This document shows positions 37,888 to 46,721 of a stretch of DNA of 64,000 bases, piece after piece (the first letter of the stretch is position 1; the number at the start of each line of letters is the position of its first letter). The position numbers and the translations under genes were made by a program. Source of the DNA: Methanolobus sp. (GTDB lineage: Archaea; Halobacteriota; Methanosarcinia; Methanosarcinales; Methanosarcinaceae). Location of the stretch: assembly GCF_016278385.1 (NCBI RefSeq), contig NZ_JADQBY010000030.1, forward strand, positions 1 to 64,000, given 5' to 3'. A model generated the notes under the pieces. The model saw only the letters and a list, made by a program, of their open reading frames with translations, was not told the DNA's origin and ran no database searches.

Positions 37888-39516
37888 ATGATAGATAAAA
37901 GTAAATTGCATAAATATTCTACAGGAATACTATTGATATCTATGCTTTGTATCGTTACCATCTCCATGATTGGAACAGCAAGTGCTAATAGTGTCGCAAG
38001 TCCTACGGTCACAAAGACAGCATCGCCGAGTGATATCAATATTGCTGGCAGTGGTACAAATGAGATTACTACTGTAACAATAACAGCCACAGGAGCAGGA
38101 AACACAACTACAACGTCAGTGCCCCTTGATATTGTATTTACAATCGACAGCTCTGGAAGCATGGAGTCGAGTGATCCTTCAAATCTTCGTTTACAAGCTG
38201 CAAACGACTTTATCGACAAGATGGAACCAACCAAAGATGCAGCAGGTGTTGTCAGCTGGGACGACGATATTGATTTTACTCAGGCTTTGACCAGTAATTT
38301 TGCCGATGCAAAAAGCTCTGTAAATGGTGTGAATAGGGAGGGAAACACGGACCTTTCTATTGGTCTGGCTGAAGCAATAAATATTTTAGATGCGAATACA
38401 AAAACAGAAAAATCTGCAGAGGTAATTATCTTTCTCAGTGATGGAGAGGGAGATTATAGCCATGCAATTGCACAGAGTGCTGCTGACAAAGGATACACCA
38501 TATACAGTATTGGATTGGGAGATTCTGTTAATGTAACAAATCTAGAAGATATGAGCACCACAACTGGCGGAACATATTATTCAGCACCAACTGCAGAAAC
38601 TCTTGATGCAATTTTCAACAATATATTAACTGAGGTGACCACTTCTACTATACCACAATACGTGGACGTTATCGAAGTAACTCAGAAATATATTATTGAA
38701 GAAGGTTCTTTTAACGTTGAACCAGATAGTGTCGTTACGGATGATAGCACCGGAATTACGACAATCACCTGGAATAATATTGGTTTGATTAAAGACAACG
38801 AACCAGATTTATCTAATGATGAAAAGGTAGTCTTATCGTTCAATGCAAAGTCAGACCAGAGTGGAAGTAATCTGGGTATTGATGTTTTAGGAACTGCAAA
38901 AGTATGCTATAAGGACATTGATGGAAACAATGCAGATTGTGTGGATATCCCTCAGGCCTATATTAACGTAGAAGCAAAAACAACAACCCAAAATGTTGAA
39001 GAAACCGTAACAGATACATTCCGTCTTGCACCATCTGTAAGTTTAACATCAACAAAAAATACAGTTGAGACGACTGACCCGGCACTTATTAGCTTGTCAA
39101 TGATTAATCCTTCTGTTAATGATGTAAACCTGGCAGTCGATGTTATCATAAAGGCACCAAGCGGAGTATATGTCACTGCAACAAGCTTTGCAAGCAGTGG
39201 TTCTAATCAGAATATAGGGAACTTTATCGTCAGACCCGGAGAAGAGAACCACGTAACAATTCAAATAACTTCAACAGAAATAGGTGAGAAAGCGCTGGAA
39301 TCCCAAGTAATATACTATCCAGAAGGCAATAAAGAAGAGTACAGAATGCTTCAACAGACCATGCCATTTTTTGTCGAAGAAAAATCAGAAGAAATTACTC
39401 CTGAGCCAGTGGAAGAGGAGACAGAAAGCCAGAGCCAGATAGTCATTCCAGGCTTCTCGTTTGCAACTTCTATTGCCTGCTTAGCTATCGCATTGTTCCT
39501 GTTTAAAATAAAATAG
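37888..39516 (+). CDS. VWA-domain PGF-CTERM surface protein B
   Basis: Secreted, anchored protein of about 542 residues. The ATG at 37888 is preferred over GTG two codons earlier; GATGAG lies upstream. A signal peptide (ILLISMLCIVTISMIGTASA) is followed by a von Willebrand A domain (about 80-250) with a complete MIDAS: FTIDSSGSM, the Thr in EGNTDLSIG and the Asp in FLSDGEGD. A beta-sandwich region (about 255-365) of DUF11-like character follows, then the same 115-residue domain as in protein A, an acidic linker and PGF-CTERM (IPGFSFATSIACLAIALFLF). VWA surface proteins usually mediate metal-dependent adhesion or protein binding. Downstream lies the relic of a polytopic partner gene. Confidence 0.9.
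   Translation: MIDKSKLHKYSTGILLISMLCIVTISMIGTASANSVASPTVTKTASPSDINIAGSGTNEITTVTITATGAGNTTTTSVPLDIVFTIDSSGSMESSDPSNLRLQAANDFIDKMEPTKDAAGVVSWDDDIDFTQALTSNFADAKSSVNGVNREGNTDLSIGLAEAINILDANTKTEKSAEVIIFLSDGEGDYSHAIAQSAADKGYTIYSIGLGDSVNVTNLEDMSTTTGGTYYSAPTAETLDAIFNNILTEVTTSTIPQYVDVIEVTQKYIIEEGSFNVEPDSVVTDDSTGITTITWNNIGLIKDNEPDLSNDEKVVLSFNAKSDQSGSNLGIDVLGTAKVCYKDIDGNNADCVDIPQAYINVEAKTTTQNVEETVTDTFRLAPSVSLTSTKNTVETTDPALISLSMINPSVNDVNLAVDVIIKAPSGVYVTATSFASSGSNQNIGNFIVRPGEENHVTIQITSTEIGEKALESQVIYYPEGNKEEYRMLQQTMPFFVEEKSEEITPEPVEEETESQSQIVIPGFSFATSIACLAIALFLFKIK
39019..39305 (+). repeat. 287-bp perfect direct repeat, copy 2
   Basis: Identical to 36086-36372. It lies inside the VWA surface protein gene, 2933 bases downstream of copy 1. 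Confidence 0.95.
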
Positions 39517-39810
39517 ATTTTGATGATGCGATATTCCGGCAAATTCAAAGATTGGTATCATTAATCTTTTATTGATACCTTTCTCCTTTTTTAATATACC
39601 TTCGCTCTTATCAACTCATAATTTTGTAGTAAGAAAACAAACAAAATTTGATATGTATCTCTATAGCATCCTTTTCACTATGATCAATAATTTATAGGGC
39701 AGTTTCATTCATGAATTAAGCCATTCAATAATTACATTGGTAACTAATATTGCCCATACTTTTTGGCAAGGATATTTACTATAAACATCACAAGCCTTAT
39801 TTTATTAATA

Positions 39811-39818
39811 GTAGTTAA
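39811..39818. repeat. 8-bp target-site duplication, left copy
   Basis: GTAGTTAA, repeated exactly at 39951-39958 on the other side of the inserted element. Confidence 0.85.
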
Positions 39819-39950
39819 GGCTCTGTAGAAATCCTCCAAATTCAAACAATAATGCAAGTCAATAAAACTTCTGTATGTTGTTCTGAATGGTGATTATTTT
39901 TGTTGAATTTTAGCTATACATAGTGATTTCAATGTGTTTTCTACAGAGCC
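39819..39950. mobile_element. 132-bp MITE-like element
   Basis: It starts GGCTCTGTAGAAATCCTC and ends in the inverted TTTTCTACAGAGCC, giving 13-base perfect terminal inverted repeats (14 when the outer shared bases are considered with the A/A mismatch). An exact 8-bp duplication flanks it. No open frame of note lies inside. The two ends match solo termini elsewhere in the window (L-type near 52592-52610; R-type at 1-53 and 43191-43229), so a full-length relative must supply or have supplied transposase. The 8-bp duplication and the GGC-CTGT terminus suggest an IS6-like origin, which is inference. Confidence 0.85.
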
Positions 39951-39958
39951 GTAGTTAA
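39951..39958. repeat. 8-bp target-site duplication, right copy
   Basis: GTAGTTAA, the partner of 39811-39818. Removing one copy plus the element restores a sequence that aligns with the intact sister gene. Confidence 0.85.
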
Positions 39959-39995
39959 GGTAAAATAAAAAGAATTGATGGTTAACAACCATCAA

Positions 39996-42719
39996 TTAAC
40001 GCTTATTAACTCTTCTTAACAGAAGAACTATTAGAAGTAAACCAACAGTTGAAGTCACTCCTGTGAATCCTGGCACAGGATTAGTGAGGACTGACCCGGG
40101 AGATGGATCAACTGGATCTGTGGAAGACCTAAGTTTATCTGTCACTTCAAGTATAAGCTCGTCTCCTTGAGATTGTGGAGTTTCGCCGGAAATTGAATAA
40201 TGTACTTCTGATATGATGGAATGAGTCCCGGGTTCGTTACCCTGAATATTAAATGACATGTACTTTACTTCGTCTCCAGGTTCAACTGTATAACTGGCAG
40301 TATACATACCGGCTCCTGATTCTGCAAAAGAGCTGCCTGAAACACAGGTCCCATCTGGAGCTTTAAGTATCATTTGAACATCCATAGGGAGATTACCAAT
40401 CGGATTAAGCACACTTAAAGTGAATACTGCATAATCCCCTACACTGATAGTGTCTTTGGTAGCCTGGAATAAAACCTCTGGTCCTCTTTTTGATACAGGC
40501 AATTGTACTTCTTTAGAACTGGAGTGTACATTCATATCTTTATCATTTGCAGTGAAACTGACTACGTGGTTCCCATCACTTAGAACAGGAGTGATTGTTG
40601 AATATGAACCTGCTGATGTATAAGAATCAATTTCCTTTCCATCAAGTTTACAGATTATTTTTCCGATTCCACTGTCATCTGTAACTGAATATGATATTTT
40701 GACTTTTTCACCCTCTTCCAATATCTTATCGTCATCACCAATTACCTCCAGATTTCCAATGATAATATTCGGAGCTGTTTTATCCTCTACTTTTAGTACC
40801 ATATATTCAGTTGACGGATAACTTTCAACGTGTATCAAAGCATTTTCTTCGTAGTAACCGTTCTTTGATACTTTTAGCATAATATCTGTATTTTTGTCAA
40901 CATCGGCAGTTACAACTCCGTCAATGTCGGTAACATCCACAAATTCATCGGCTAAATATACCATTGCATTACTTAATGCTTTACCGGTCTCGTCTTTTAC
41001 ATTTACCGTAACAGGAATCTTTACATAATTCAGGTAAATCATAACGTCTCTGTATGCATCATAACCAGCATTTACTGTTTCAAATTTTGGCTCATAGCCT
41101 GACTTCTCTGCATTCAGCAAATAACTGGTTCCTTCTGTTACCTGAGTAGTTAACTTTCCACTTGAATCGGTCTGTCCGATCAAATTCCCATCTAAGTAAA
41201 TATCAGTATTTCCCAGATATGTGGAATCACTGCTATCTTTAACTGTAATCACTAAATCTAAATTATCTGAGGGTACTGCGGGTGGTATAACTGGATCACC
41301 GTCATCTCCTCCATTATTTGCATTGATTGTAACGATTGTAGATGCTGCATCTGACCACTTACCATTACTGTCCTGTACACTGAAATATATTGTATGTGTT
41401 CCGGCAGAAAGATCTGATGTGCTGAAACTTGCAGATGTACTTAATTGTCCATCGTAGCTGGAAGTCCATTTATAGGCAACAATTTTACCATTTGTAGTAG
41501 TACCGGTTCCTGAAAATGAAACAGATGTACCTTCAGTTGCAGAGTTAGGAGTAATTGAAGTTATAGTTGATTCAACAACATGATTAATTACATCGAATGA
41601 ATATTCATTGACATAGAATCCCTGTTGATCAGTTTTTGAAGAGGAAGAGGGATTTCGTATATAATTTGCAACATCTTTTTCCCTGAGGGTAGTCCTTACA
41701 TAAAATCTCAGCTCAGAAGCCCCTTCATTTACTTCTACTTTAATTGTGAGAGTTTCAGTTTGTCCACTGTCCCAATTATCATCATAAAGTTGAACAAGTG
41801 GATTAATTGCTGTTATTGTTGAACTAGTACTTGTAACAAGCGAACTTCCCACAGGGAATAATTTGTTTTGATTACTACCTGTGCCGCTTACCTCTATAAT
41901 ATCTTCATTATCAGGGAAAGAAACAGCAATGAATCCGATATTTGACGGACCACCTGTATTTTTCACGGATATTTTTATCGTGGCAACATCACCTGCATAT
42001 AGACCATAAGATGGGGCGACTACAACATTCGTAATTTCAGGGAATGGAAGAGATGGAGCTTCACTTATGAATTCAGAAGAAGGAACGAATGAATCTTCAT
42101 TTGAATCTTCATTTAAATCTTCATTTATGAATTTTGAATCAGCATTTAATGAATCGTCCTCACTCACATCGAATGAATATTCATTGACATAGAATCCCTG
42201 TTGATCAGTTTTTGAAGAGGAAGAGGGATTTCGTATATAATTTGCAACATCTTTTTCCCTGAGGGTAGTCCTTACATAAAATCTCAGCTCAGAAGCCCCT
42301 TCATTTACTTCTACTTTAATTGTGAGAGTTTCAGTTTGTCCACTGTCCCAATTATCATCATAAAGTTGAACAAGTGGATTAATTGCTGTTATTGTTGAAC
42401 TAGTACTTGTAACAAGCGAACTTCCCACAGGGAATAATTTGTTTTGATTACTACCTGTGCCGCTTACCTCTATAATATCTTCATTATCAGGGAAAGAAAC
42501 AGCAATGAATCCGATATTTGACGGACCACCTGTATTTTTCACGGATATTTTTATCGTGGCAACATCACCTGCATAGAGGTCTTGTGGTTCTACCACAACA
42601 CTTGTGATTTCTGGAAAAGGAACTGAAGTTTCGTCAGTTCCATCTGCTGCTACAGAACAATTTGTCAATACTACCAAGATAAAAAGACTACACATCCCTA
42701 ATCCAATCCAAGACCTCAT
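39996..42719 (-). CDS. Large PGF-CTERM surface protein C with internal duplicated domains
   Basis: Secreted, anchored protein of about 907 residues. The start at 42719 (MRSWIGLGMC) is supported by GGTGGT upstream; the frame opening at 42752 adds 11 residues before the signal peptide. Two copies of a beta-sandwich domain with CARDB-like look (each about 150 residues, FPEITSVVVEPQDLYAGDVA in the first) are nearly identical. A PKD-like domain, two carboxypeptidase-regulatory-like repeats, an Ig-like repeat and the membrane-proximal domain shared with proteins A and B (about 743-865) follow. It ends PVPGFTGVTSTVGLLLIVLL plus basic residues, a PGF-CTERM sorting signal. It is convergent with the A/B cluster. 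Likely an S-layer-associated or adhesive protein. Confidence 0.9.
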   Translation of the reverse strand: MRSWIGLGMCSLFILVVLTNCSVAADGTDETSVPFPEITSVVVEPQDLYAGDVATIKISVKNTGGPSNIGFIAVSFPDNEDIIEVSGTGSNQNKLFPVGSSLVTSTSSTITAINPLVQLYDDNWDSGQTETLTIKVEVNEGASELRFYVRTTLREKDVANYIRNPSSSSKTDQQGFYVNEYSFDVSEDDSLNADSKFINEDLNEDSNEDSFVPSSEFISEAPSLPFPEITNVVVAPSYGLYAGDVATIKISVKNTGGPSNIGFIAVSFPDNEDIIEVSGTGSNQNKLFPVGSSLVTSTSSTITAINPLVQLYDDNWDSGQTETLTIKVEVNEGASELRFYVRTTLREKDVANYIRNPSSSSKTDQQGFYVNEYSFDVINHVVESTITSITPNSATEGTSVSFSGTGTTTNGKIVAYKWTSSYDGQLSTSASFSTSDLSAGTHTIYFSVQDSNGKWSDAASTIVTINANNGGDDGDPVIPPAVPSDNLDLVITVKDSSDSTYLGNTDIYLDGNLIGQTDSSGKLTTQVTEGTSYLLNAEKSGYEPKFETVNAGYDAYRDVMIYLNYVKIPVTVNVKDETGKALSNAMVYLADEFVDVTDIDGVVTADVDKNTDIMLKVSKNGYYEENALIHVESYPSTEYMVLKVEDKTAPNIIIGNLEVIGDDDKILEEGEKVKISYSVTDDSGIGKIICKLDGKEIDSYTSAGSYSTITPVLSDGNHVVSFTANDKDMNVHSSSKEVQLPVSKRGPEVLFQATKDTISVGDYAVFTLSVLNPIGNLPMDVQMILKAPDGTCVSGSSFAESGAGMYTASYTVEPGDEVKYMSFNIQGNEPGTHSIISEVHYSISGETPQSQGDELILEVTDKLRSSTDPVDPSPGSVLTNPVPGFTGVTSTVGLLLIVLLLRRVNKR
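41590..41999 (-). repeat. 410-bp perfect internal repeat, downstream copy
   Basis: Identical by direct comparison to 42166-42575 (offset 576 bases). It encodes the second copy of the duplicated beta-sandwich domain in surface protein C. Confidence 0.93.
42166..42575 (-). repeat. 410-bp perfect internal repeat, upstream copy
   Basis: Identical to 41590-41999. The 166 bases between the copies encode an Asn/Asp/Glu/Ser-rich linker with a short tandem (NEDSNEDSF) and the non-duplicated start of the second domain. Confidence 0.93.
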
Positions 42720-43190
42720 ATCATAACCACCATCTATTGTTGTCTTACTCATTAAATGCGTTAGACTAATTGGATATAAAATAGCTCTATCAAATATTGG
42801 TCTTGCCAGTTAGAATATTTCATTTGTGATTTCAACACAGTTTAACTAATTCGAGGATCAAAGTTTCAATAATATTTCCAGCATAAAAGTAGACCTCCAC
42901 TATATCTCCCTTTCAATCTGGAATAAAAACACTAAAATACCCTTTTATTTGTTATGTGAATATAGGTGTCCACATTCAATTTAAACTGATGTTATTTTTA
43001 TTATTCATCCAGCCTTTGATATCAATTATATTGCTTTACAAATCCAATCTATACACCATTTTGAGTCTTAACTGTTTCAAAATAAAAGTGGAAAAAGTAG
43101 AATATAAGGTTTTCTATTTTAATTTTAAAGAGATTACAAAATTAAACATTCAATAACCCTTATGAATAATATTTAAAAAATCTAAAAAAT

Positions 43191-43229
43191 GGCTCTGTAG
43201 AAAACCTATTTCATATTTTATTTTGACAT
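43191..43229 (+). mobile_element. Solo insertion-sequence end (R-type)
   Basis: GGCTCTGTAGAAAACCTATT and the following bases match the minus strand of 1-53 over 39 positions with two mismatches. No partner terminus was seen to its right before aspS, so it is a relic. It sits upstream of the aspS promoter (TTTATATAG near 43244). The remaining spacer 42753-43190 is AT-rich; a 66-codon frame at 42956-43156 has no ribosome site and low-complexity composition. Confidence 0.55.
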
Positions 43230-43394
43230 CTTTTATCACCTTATTTATATAGTCACATACTAGTACTATAGTATACATTTAGGGACTAAAAAACGATTCA
43301 CAAACCTTTATAATGAATAAATTAGGTATTGAAGCAAATCAGTTATTTCAATTATATATTTAATTCAATGTTTAACGTCAAATAAGGTGAATAT

Positions 43395-44726
43395 ATGTCA
43401 TTAGCAAATCTCAGGACGCATTACACGTCACAGATCAACCCGGAGGAACTGGGTGACCAGAAGGTCACTGTTGCCGGATGGGTTCACGAGGTCCGTGACC
43501 TTGGTGGAATTTGTTTTGTTGTGCTCAGGGACCGTGAAGGAAGGGCTCAGATCACATTGGTGAAAAAGAAGACAGACCCGGAACTTCTGGAGAAGGCAAG
43601 GAAACTTGTAAGGGAATCTGTAGTATCAATTACAGGTACTGTAAAGCCAGAAGCAAAGGCTCCAAATGGATATGAGCTCATTCCAGATGAGATTAACCTC
43701 ATCAATGAGTCAGCTTCACCATTGCCAATGGACACAACCGGAAAGGTTGAAGCTGAGCTTGACACACGTCTTGATTCAAGGTTCATTGACCTTAGAAGGG
43801 AAAGGACCACAGCTATTTTCAGAATAAGACATGAAGTACTAAGAGCGGTCAGGAATTTCCTTACAGACAATGGATTCATTGAGACATCCAGTCCAAAAGT
43901 AGTGGCAACAGCAACAGAAGGTGGAACATCCCTTTTCCCTATCACATACTTTGACAGGGAAGCATTCCTTAACCAGAGTCCACAGCTCTTCAAGCAGATC
44001 CTGATGTCAGGCGGACTTGACAGGGTCTTTGAGATCGGTCCAATCTTCCGGGCAGAGGAGCACGACACCCGCAGGCACCTTAATGAAGCAACCTCCATAG
44101 ATATTGAGGCAAGTTTCTGTGATCATTTTGATGTAATGGAGATTCTTGAGGAAATGGTTACCTACATCTATGAACAGATAATTGAGAAGTCATCTGATTC
44201 ACTTGCGGCTCTTGGCGTCGAGTTAAAAGTACCGGCACTTCCATTCAAGAGAGTAACTTACGATGAAGCAATCGAGATCGTCAATGCGAACACTGACGAG
44301 ATGCTCAACTGGGGCGACGACCTTGGTACTGCTGCCGAGCATACTATCGGTGAACACGTATTCAAGGAAACCGGTGAATCACACTATTTCATCATTGACT
44401 GGCCAACCGAGATAAAACCATTCTATGCAATGCCTTATGAAGACAATCCTATTCTTTCAAAGGGATTCGACATGATGCACAGGACAATGGAACTCTCATC
44501 AGGTGCACAGCGTATACACATTCCAGAGCTTCTTGTAAGCAGAATTGAGTCACAGGGTCTTGACCCAGAGGGATTCGAGTTCTATCTCAAGGCTTTCAGA
44601 TACGGTATGCCACCGCATGCTGGATGGGGTATTGGGTGCGAAAGACTTGTCATGACAATGCTTGGTGTTGAAAACATCCGTGATGTTGTACTCTTCCCAA
44701 GGGACAGGCGAAGACTTTCCCCGTAA
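43395..44726 (+). CDS. aspS: Aspartyl-tRNA synthetase, archaeal type
   Basis: Class II synthetase of 443 residues that charges tRNA-Asp. An N-terminal OB-fold anticodon-binding domain ([19 protein letters not shown]) is followed by the catalytic core: motif 2 near [19 protein letters not shown] and motif 3 [15 protein letters not shown] close to the C-terminus. The bacterial insertion domain is absent, which fits the archaeal form. AAGGTGA precedes the ATG. It is probably co-transcribed with rpiA, 26 bases downstream. Whether it also charges tRNA-Asn (non-discriminating) cannot be told by eye. Confidence 0.96.
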   Translation: MSLANLRTHYTSQINPEELGDQKVTVAGWVHEVRDLGGICFVVLRDREGRAQITLVKKKTDPELLEKARKLVRESVVSITGTVKPEAKAPNGYELIPDEINLINESASPLPMDTTGKVEAELDTRLDSRFIDLRRERTTAIFRIRHEVLRAVRNFLTDNGFIETSSPKVVATATEGGTSLFPITYFDREAFLNQSPQLFKQILMSGGLDRVFEIGPIFRAEEHDTRRHLNEATSIDIEASFCDHFDVMEILEEMVTYIYEQIIEKSSDSLAALGVELKVPALPFKRVTYDEAIEIVNANTDEMLNWGDDLGTAAEHTIGEHVFKETGESHYFIIDWPTEIKPFYAMPYEDNPILSKGFDMMHRTMELSSGAQRIHIPELLVSRIESQGLDPEGFEFYLKAFRYGMPPHAGWGIGCERLVMTMLGVENIRDVVLFPRDRRRLSP

Positions 44727-44752
44727 TTACCAAAATAAAAGGATGAATCTTT

Positions 44753-45445
44753 ATGAAAGAAAGAAATCCAGCAGGAGAAAGTCCTGAAAAGAAAGCTGCA
44801 GGAATTGCAGCTGCCGATCTTGTAACTGATGGAATGGTAGTCGGTCTTGGTACTGGCTCCACAACTGCCTACACAATAGCCGAGCTTGGAAGGCGTGTTG
44901 ATGAAGGTCTTGACATTATTGCAGTTGTAACATCATATCAGTCAGAGATGCTTGCTATCCAGGCAGGTATTACCCTGACTTCACTTGCAGAACATCCTAA
45001 CCTTGATATTGCCATTGATGGTGCTGACCAGATTGATTCTGGTCTGAACGTTATCAAGGGCGGTGGTGCTGCGCACACCCGTGAAAAAGTTGTTTCACGT
45101 TCAGCAGAGCGCTTTGTAGTTGTAGCTGATGAATCAAAAGTCAGTGAACAATTGAATCACTATGTTCCTCTGGAAGTACTTCCATATGCAAAGGAATATG
45201 TTTCCCAACAGATTCTCAGGATTGGCGGCAAACCGGAACTCCGTCTTGCATCAAGAAAAGATGGTCCGGTTATATCTGATAATGGGAATTTCATTATCGA
45301 TGCAAGCCTTGGCGTGATCGAGAATCCTGTGGTTATATCCGCAATTCTTTCACAGATAGCTGGAATTGTGGAACACGGCATCTTTACCAATGCAGACGAG
45401 GTCTACATCGGTAAGAAAGACGGTTCCGTAGAAATAATGTCCTGA
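44753..45445 (+). CDS. rpiA: Ribose-5-phosphate isomerase A
   Basis: Enzyme of 230 residues interconverting ribose-5-phosphate and ribulose-5-phosphate. Visible motifs are [13 protein letters not shown] (phosphate-binding loop), AIDGADQID (catalytic Asp pair) and [13 protein letters not shown] (Lys). GGATGA precedes the ATG. In methanogens it supplies ribose for nucleotides from the ribulose monophosphate route. It ends nine bases before the convergent PhoU/TrkA_C gene. Confidence 0.95.
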   Translation: MKERNPAGESPEKKAAGIAAADLVTDGMVVGLGTGSTTAYTIAELGRRVDEGLDIIAVVTSYQSEMLAIQAGITLTSLAEHPNLDIAIDGADQIDSGLNVIKGGGAAHTREKVVSRSAERFVVVADESKVSEQLNHYVPLEVLPYAKEYVSQQILRIGGKPELRLASRKDGPVISDNGNFIIDASLGVIENPVVISAILSQIAGIVEHGIFTNADEVYIGKKDGSVEIMS

Positions 45446-45454
45446 TCGATTCGA

Positions 45455-46666
45455 TCAGGATTCATTTTTATTGTCAAACAGACAGGCACACATTTCAAAT
45501 AATGCTTCTTCTCCTGTGTGTGAACCTCTGGCTATGAGTATGTCTCCGGCTTTGACAACTGTTCTCTTGTTTGGTCTGTAAACCCATCTTTCTTCTCTTT
45601 TAATAGCCATTACATGGACACCGGTTTCGGTTTCCAGTTTTAACTGACCAAAGTTTTTCTCGATTATTGGTGAGCAGTCCTGAACTACAAGTTTGGTTAT
45701 AACCTCATCAGATTCCCTTACAGCTATGGTGATGATCGGGTGCAGGTCAATATCCCTCAGGACTGTATCTGCAATAGTGTAAGCAGCATTTGAGATTGCT
45801 TCTGCTGAGTTTGCAAGTTGAAGCAGTCCACGAAGGATGTTTACATCAGGGACATGTTTTGCAGTCTCAAGTACCCAGTGCTGAAGTTCATGTTTCATGG
45901 AGTCCATTTCAGCTTCAAGCGCCTTAACTTCATGTGCAATATCCTCGTTATCGAATAATAGGGCAGAATAAGCTAATCCTACGGAAAGTTCACCCATATT
46001 TTTCATTTCCACAATTATGTCAGCAGCTCTTTCAAGGTCTATCAGGAATCTCTCATGCTGCATTTCCTTTGGAATATATTTCCGACTTGTTACAAGTTCA
46101 AAGAAAAGAGTTAATCCATCGTCATGACCACGTGCAAAAAGCACATCACCTGGTCTTATACGGGTCGCATGGTTTGGATCATATATCCACTCATCATTTC
46201 TGCGAATGGCAATTATCCACATTCCTGCCTCGGTGTCCAGTTCGATGTCTTCCAGGTTCCTGCCTGCAATTTCAGATTGATCACTGACAGTCGCTCTTGT
46301 AATGGTCTCATCAGCTTCTCTCATTGCAAGTTTTAATTCCATGGGAATACCCATATCCATTAAGACAATTTTGGCAATGTCTCCTGCTGCATTGGCTATG
46401 TTCTCTGATGCACGGGCAACCTGAAGCACACCTGACATCTCCTCTGCTTCCTCAACACGTCTTGTGCTGAGCATAGCAGCTATTTTCATGTGATAGTCAA
46501 GGGTGTCCATTTTTTCTTCAAGGCGAACTACCTCTTCTGCAATGTCCTCGTCATCATAGACCATGGCTGAATAGGCAAGGTCTACCATGAGCTCGGATGT
46601 ATCCTTCATTTCAATTAGCAAATCTTTGAGGTTGCGTGGGCTATACCTTATTTCCTTTGGTCTCAT
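45455..46666 (-). CDS. PhoU / TrkA_C tandem regulator of the MgtE-like transporter
   Basis: Soluble protein of 403 residues made of two similar halves. Each has a PhoU-like helical segment (LLIEMKDTSELMVDLAYSA in the first, IVEMKNMGELSVGLAYSALL in the second) followed by a TrkA_C/RCK_C ligand-binding domain (about 125-200 and 325-395; WIIAIRRNDEWIYDPN, VHVMAIKREERWVYRPN). RCK_C domains bind small ligands and gate cation transporters. It lies directly downstream of the two MgtE-like halves on the same strand, 55 bases away, so it is probably their cytoplasmic regulator, replacing the N and CBS domains of bacterial MgtE. Confidence 0.9.
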   Translation of the reverse strand: MRPKEIRYSPRNLKDLLIEMKDTSELMVDLAYSAMVYDDEDIAEEVVRLEEKMDTLDYHMKIAAMLSTRRVEEAEEMSGVLQVARASENIANAAGDIAKIVLMDMGIPMELKLAMREADETITRATVSDQSEIAGRNLEDIELDTEAGMWIIAIRRNDEWIYDPNHATRIRPGDVLFARGHDDGLTLFFELVTSRKYIPKEMQHERFLIDLERAADIIVEMKNMGELSVGLAYSALLFDNEDIAHEVKALEAEMDSMKHELQHWVLETAKHVPDVNILRGLLQLANSAEAISNAAYTIADTVLRDIDLHPIITIAVRESDEVITKLVVQDCSPIIEKNFGQLKLETETGVHVMAIKREERWVYRPNKRTVVKAGDILIARGSHTGEEALFEMCACLFDNKNES

Positions 46667-46721
46667 ATGTTTCTACCGTTCATTGTATTCTTATTCTGTA
46701 TTTGTTTTTAATAATTTTCGT

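Larger units (their letters stand above)
39517..39990 (+). pseudogene. Decayed copy of the polytopic HExxH-type partner gene
   Basis: This stretch follows surface protein B as the intact 335-codon gene follows protein A. It aligns in blocks: the leader GATGATG.GATAT and GATTGGTATCATTA (compare 36597-36651), GGGCAGTTTCATTCATGAATTAAGCC near 39698 (compare 36782), GGCAAGGAT near 39765 (compare 37512), CACAAGCC.TATTTT near 39790 (compare 37540) and GGTAAAATAAAAAG near 39959 (compare 37581). Large internal deletions, frameshifts and a 132-bp insertion have destroyed it. The residual motif translates as HELSH, the canonical zinc-protease form, where the intact gene has QELSH. Confidence 0.8.

Noticed and set aside
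42956-43156. 66-codon plus-strand frame upstream of aspS
   Set aside because: No ribosome site, low-complexity composition (Phe, Ile, Leu, Lys, Asn) expected of AT-rich spacer, and no recognisable pattern.
43262-43279. ATACTA/TAGTAT inverted repeat ahead of aspS as an operator
   Set aside because: Short arms in very AT-rich promoter sequence; not distinguishable from chance.
43547-44098. 183-codon frame antisense to aspS
   Set aside because: Long antisense frames are common opposite conserved genes of this codon usage; the translation is Ser/Arg-rich without domain features.
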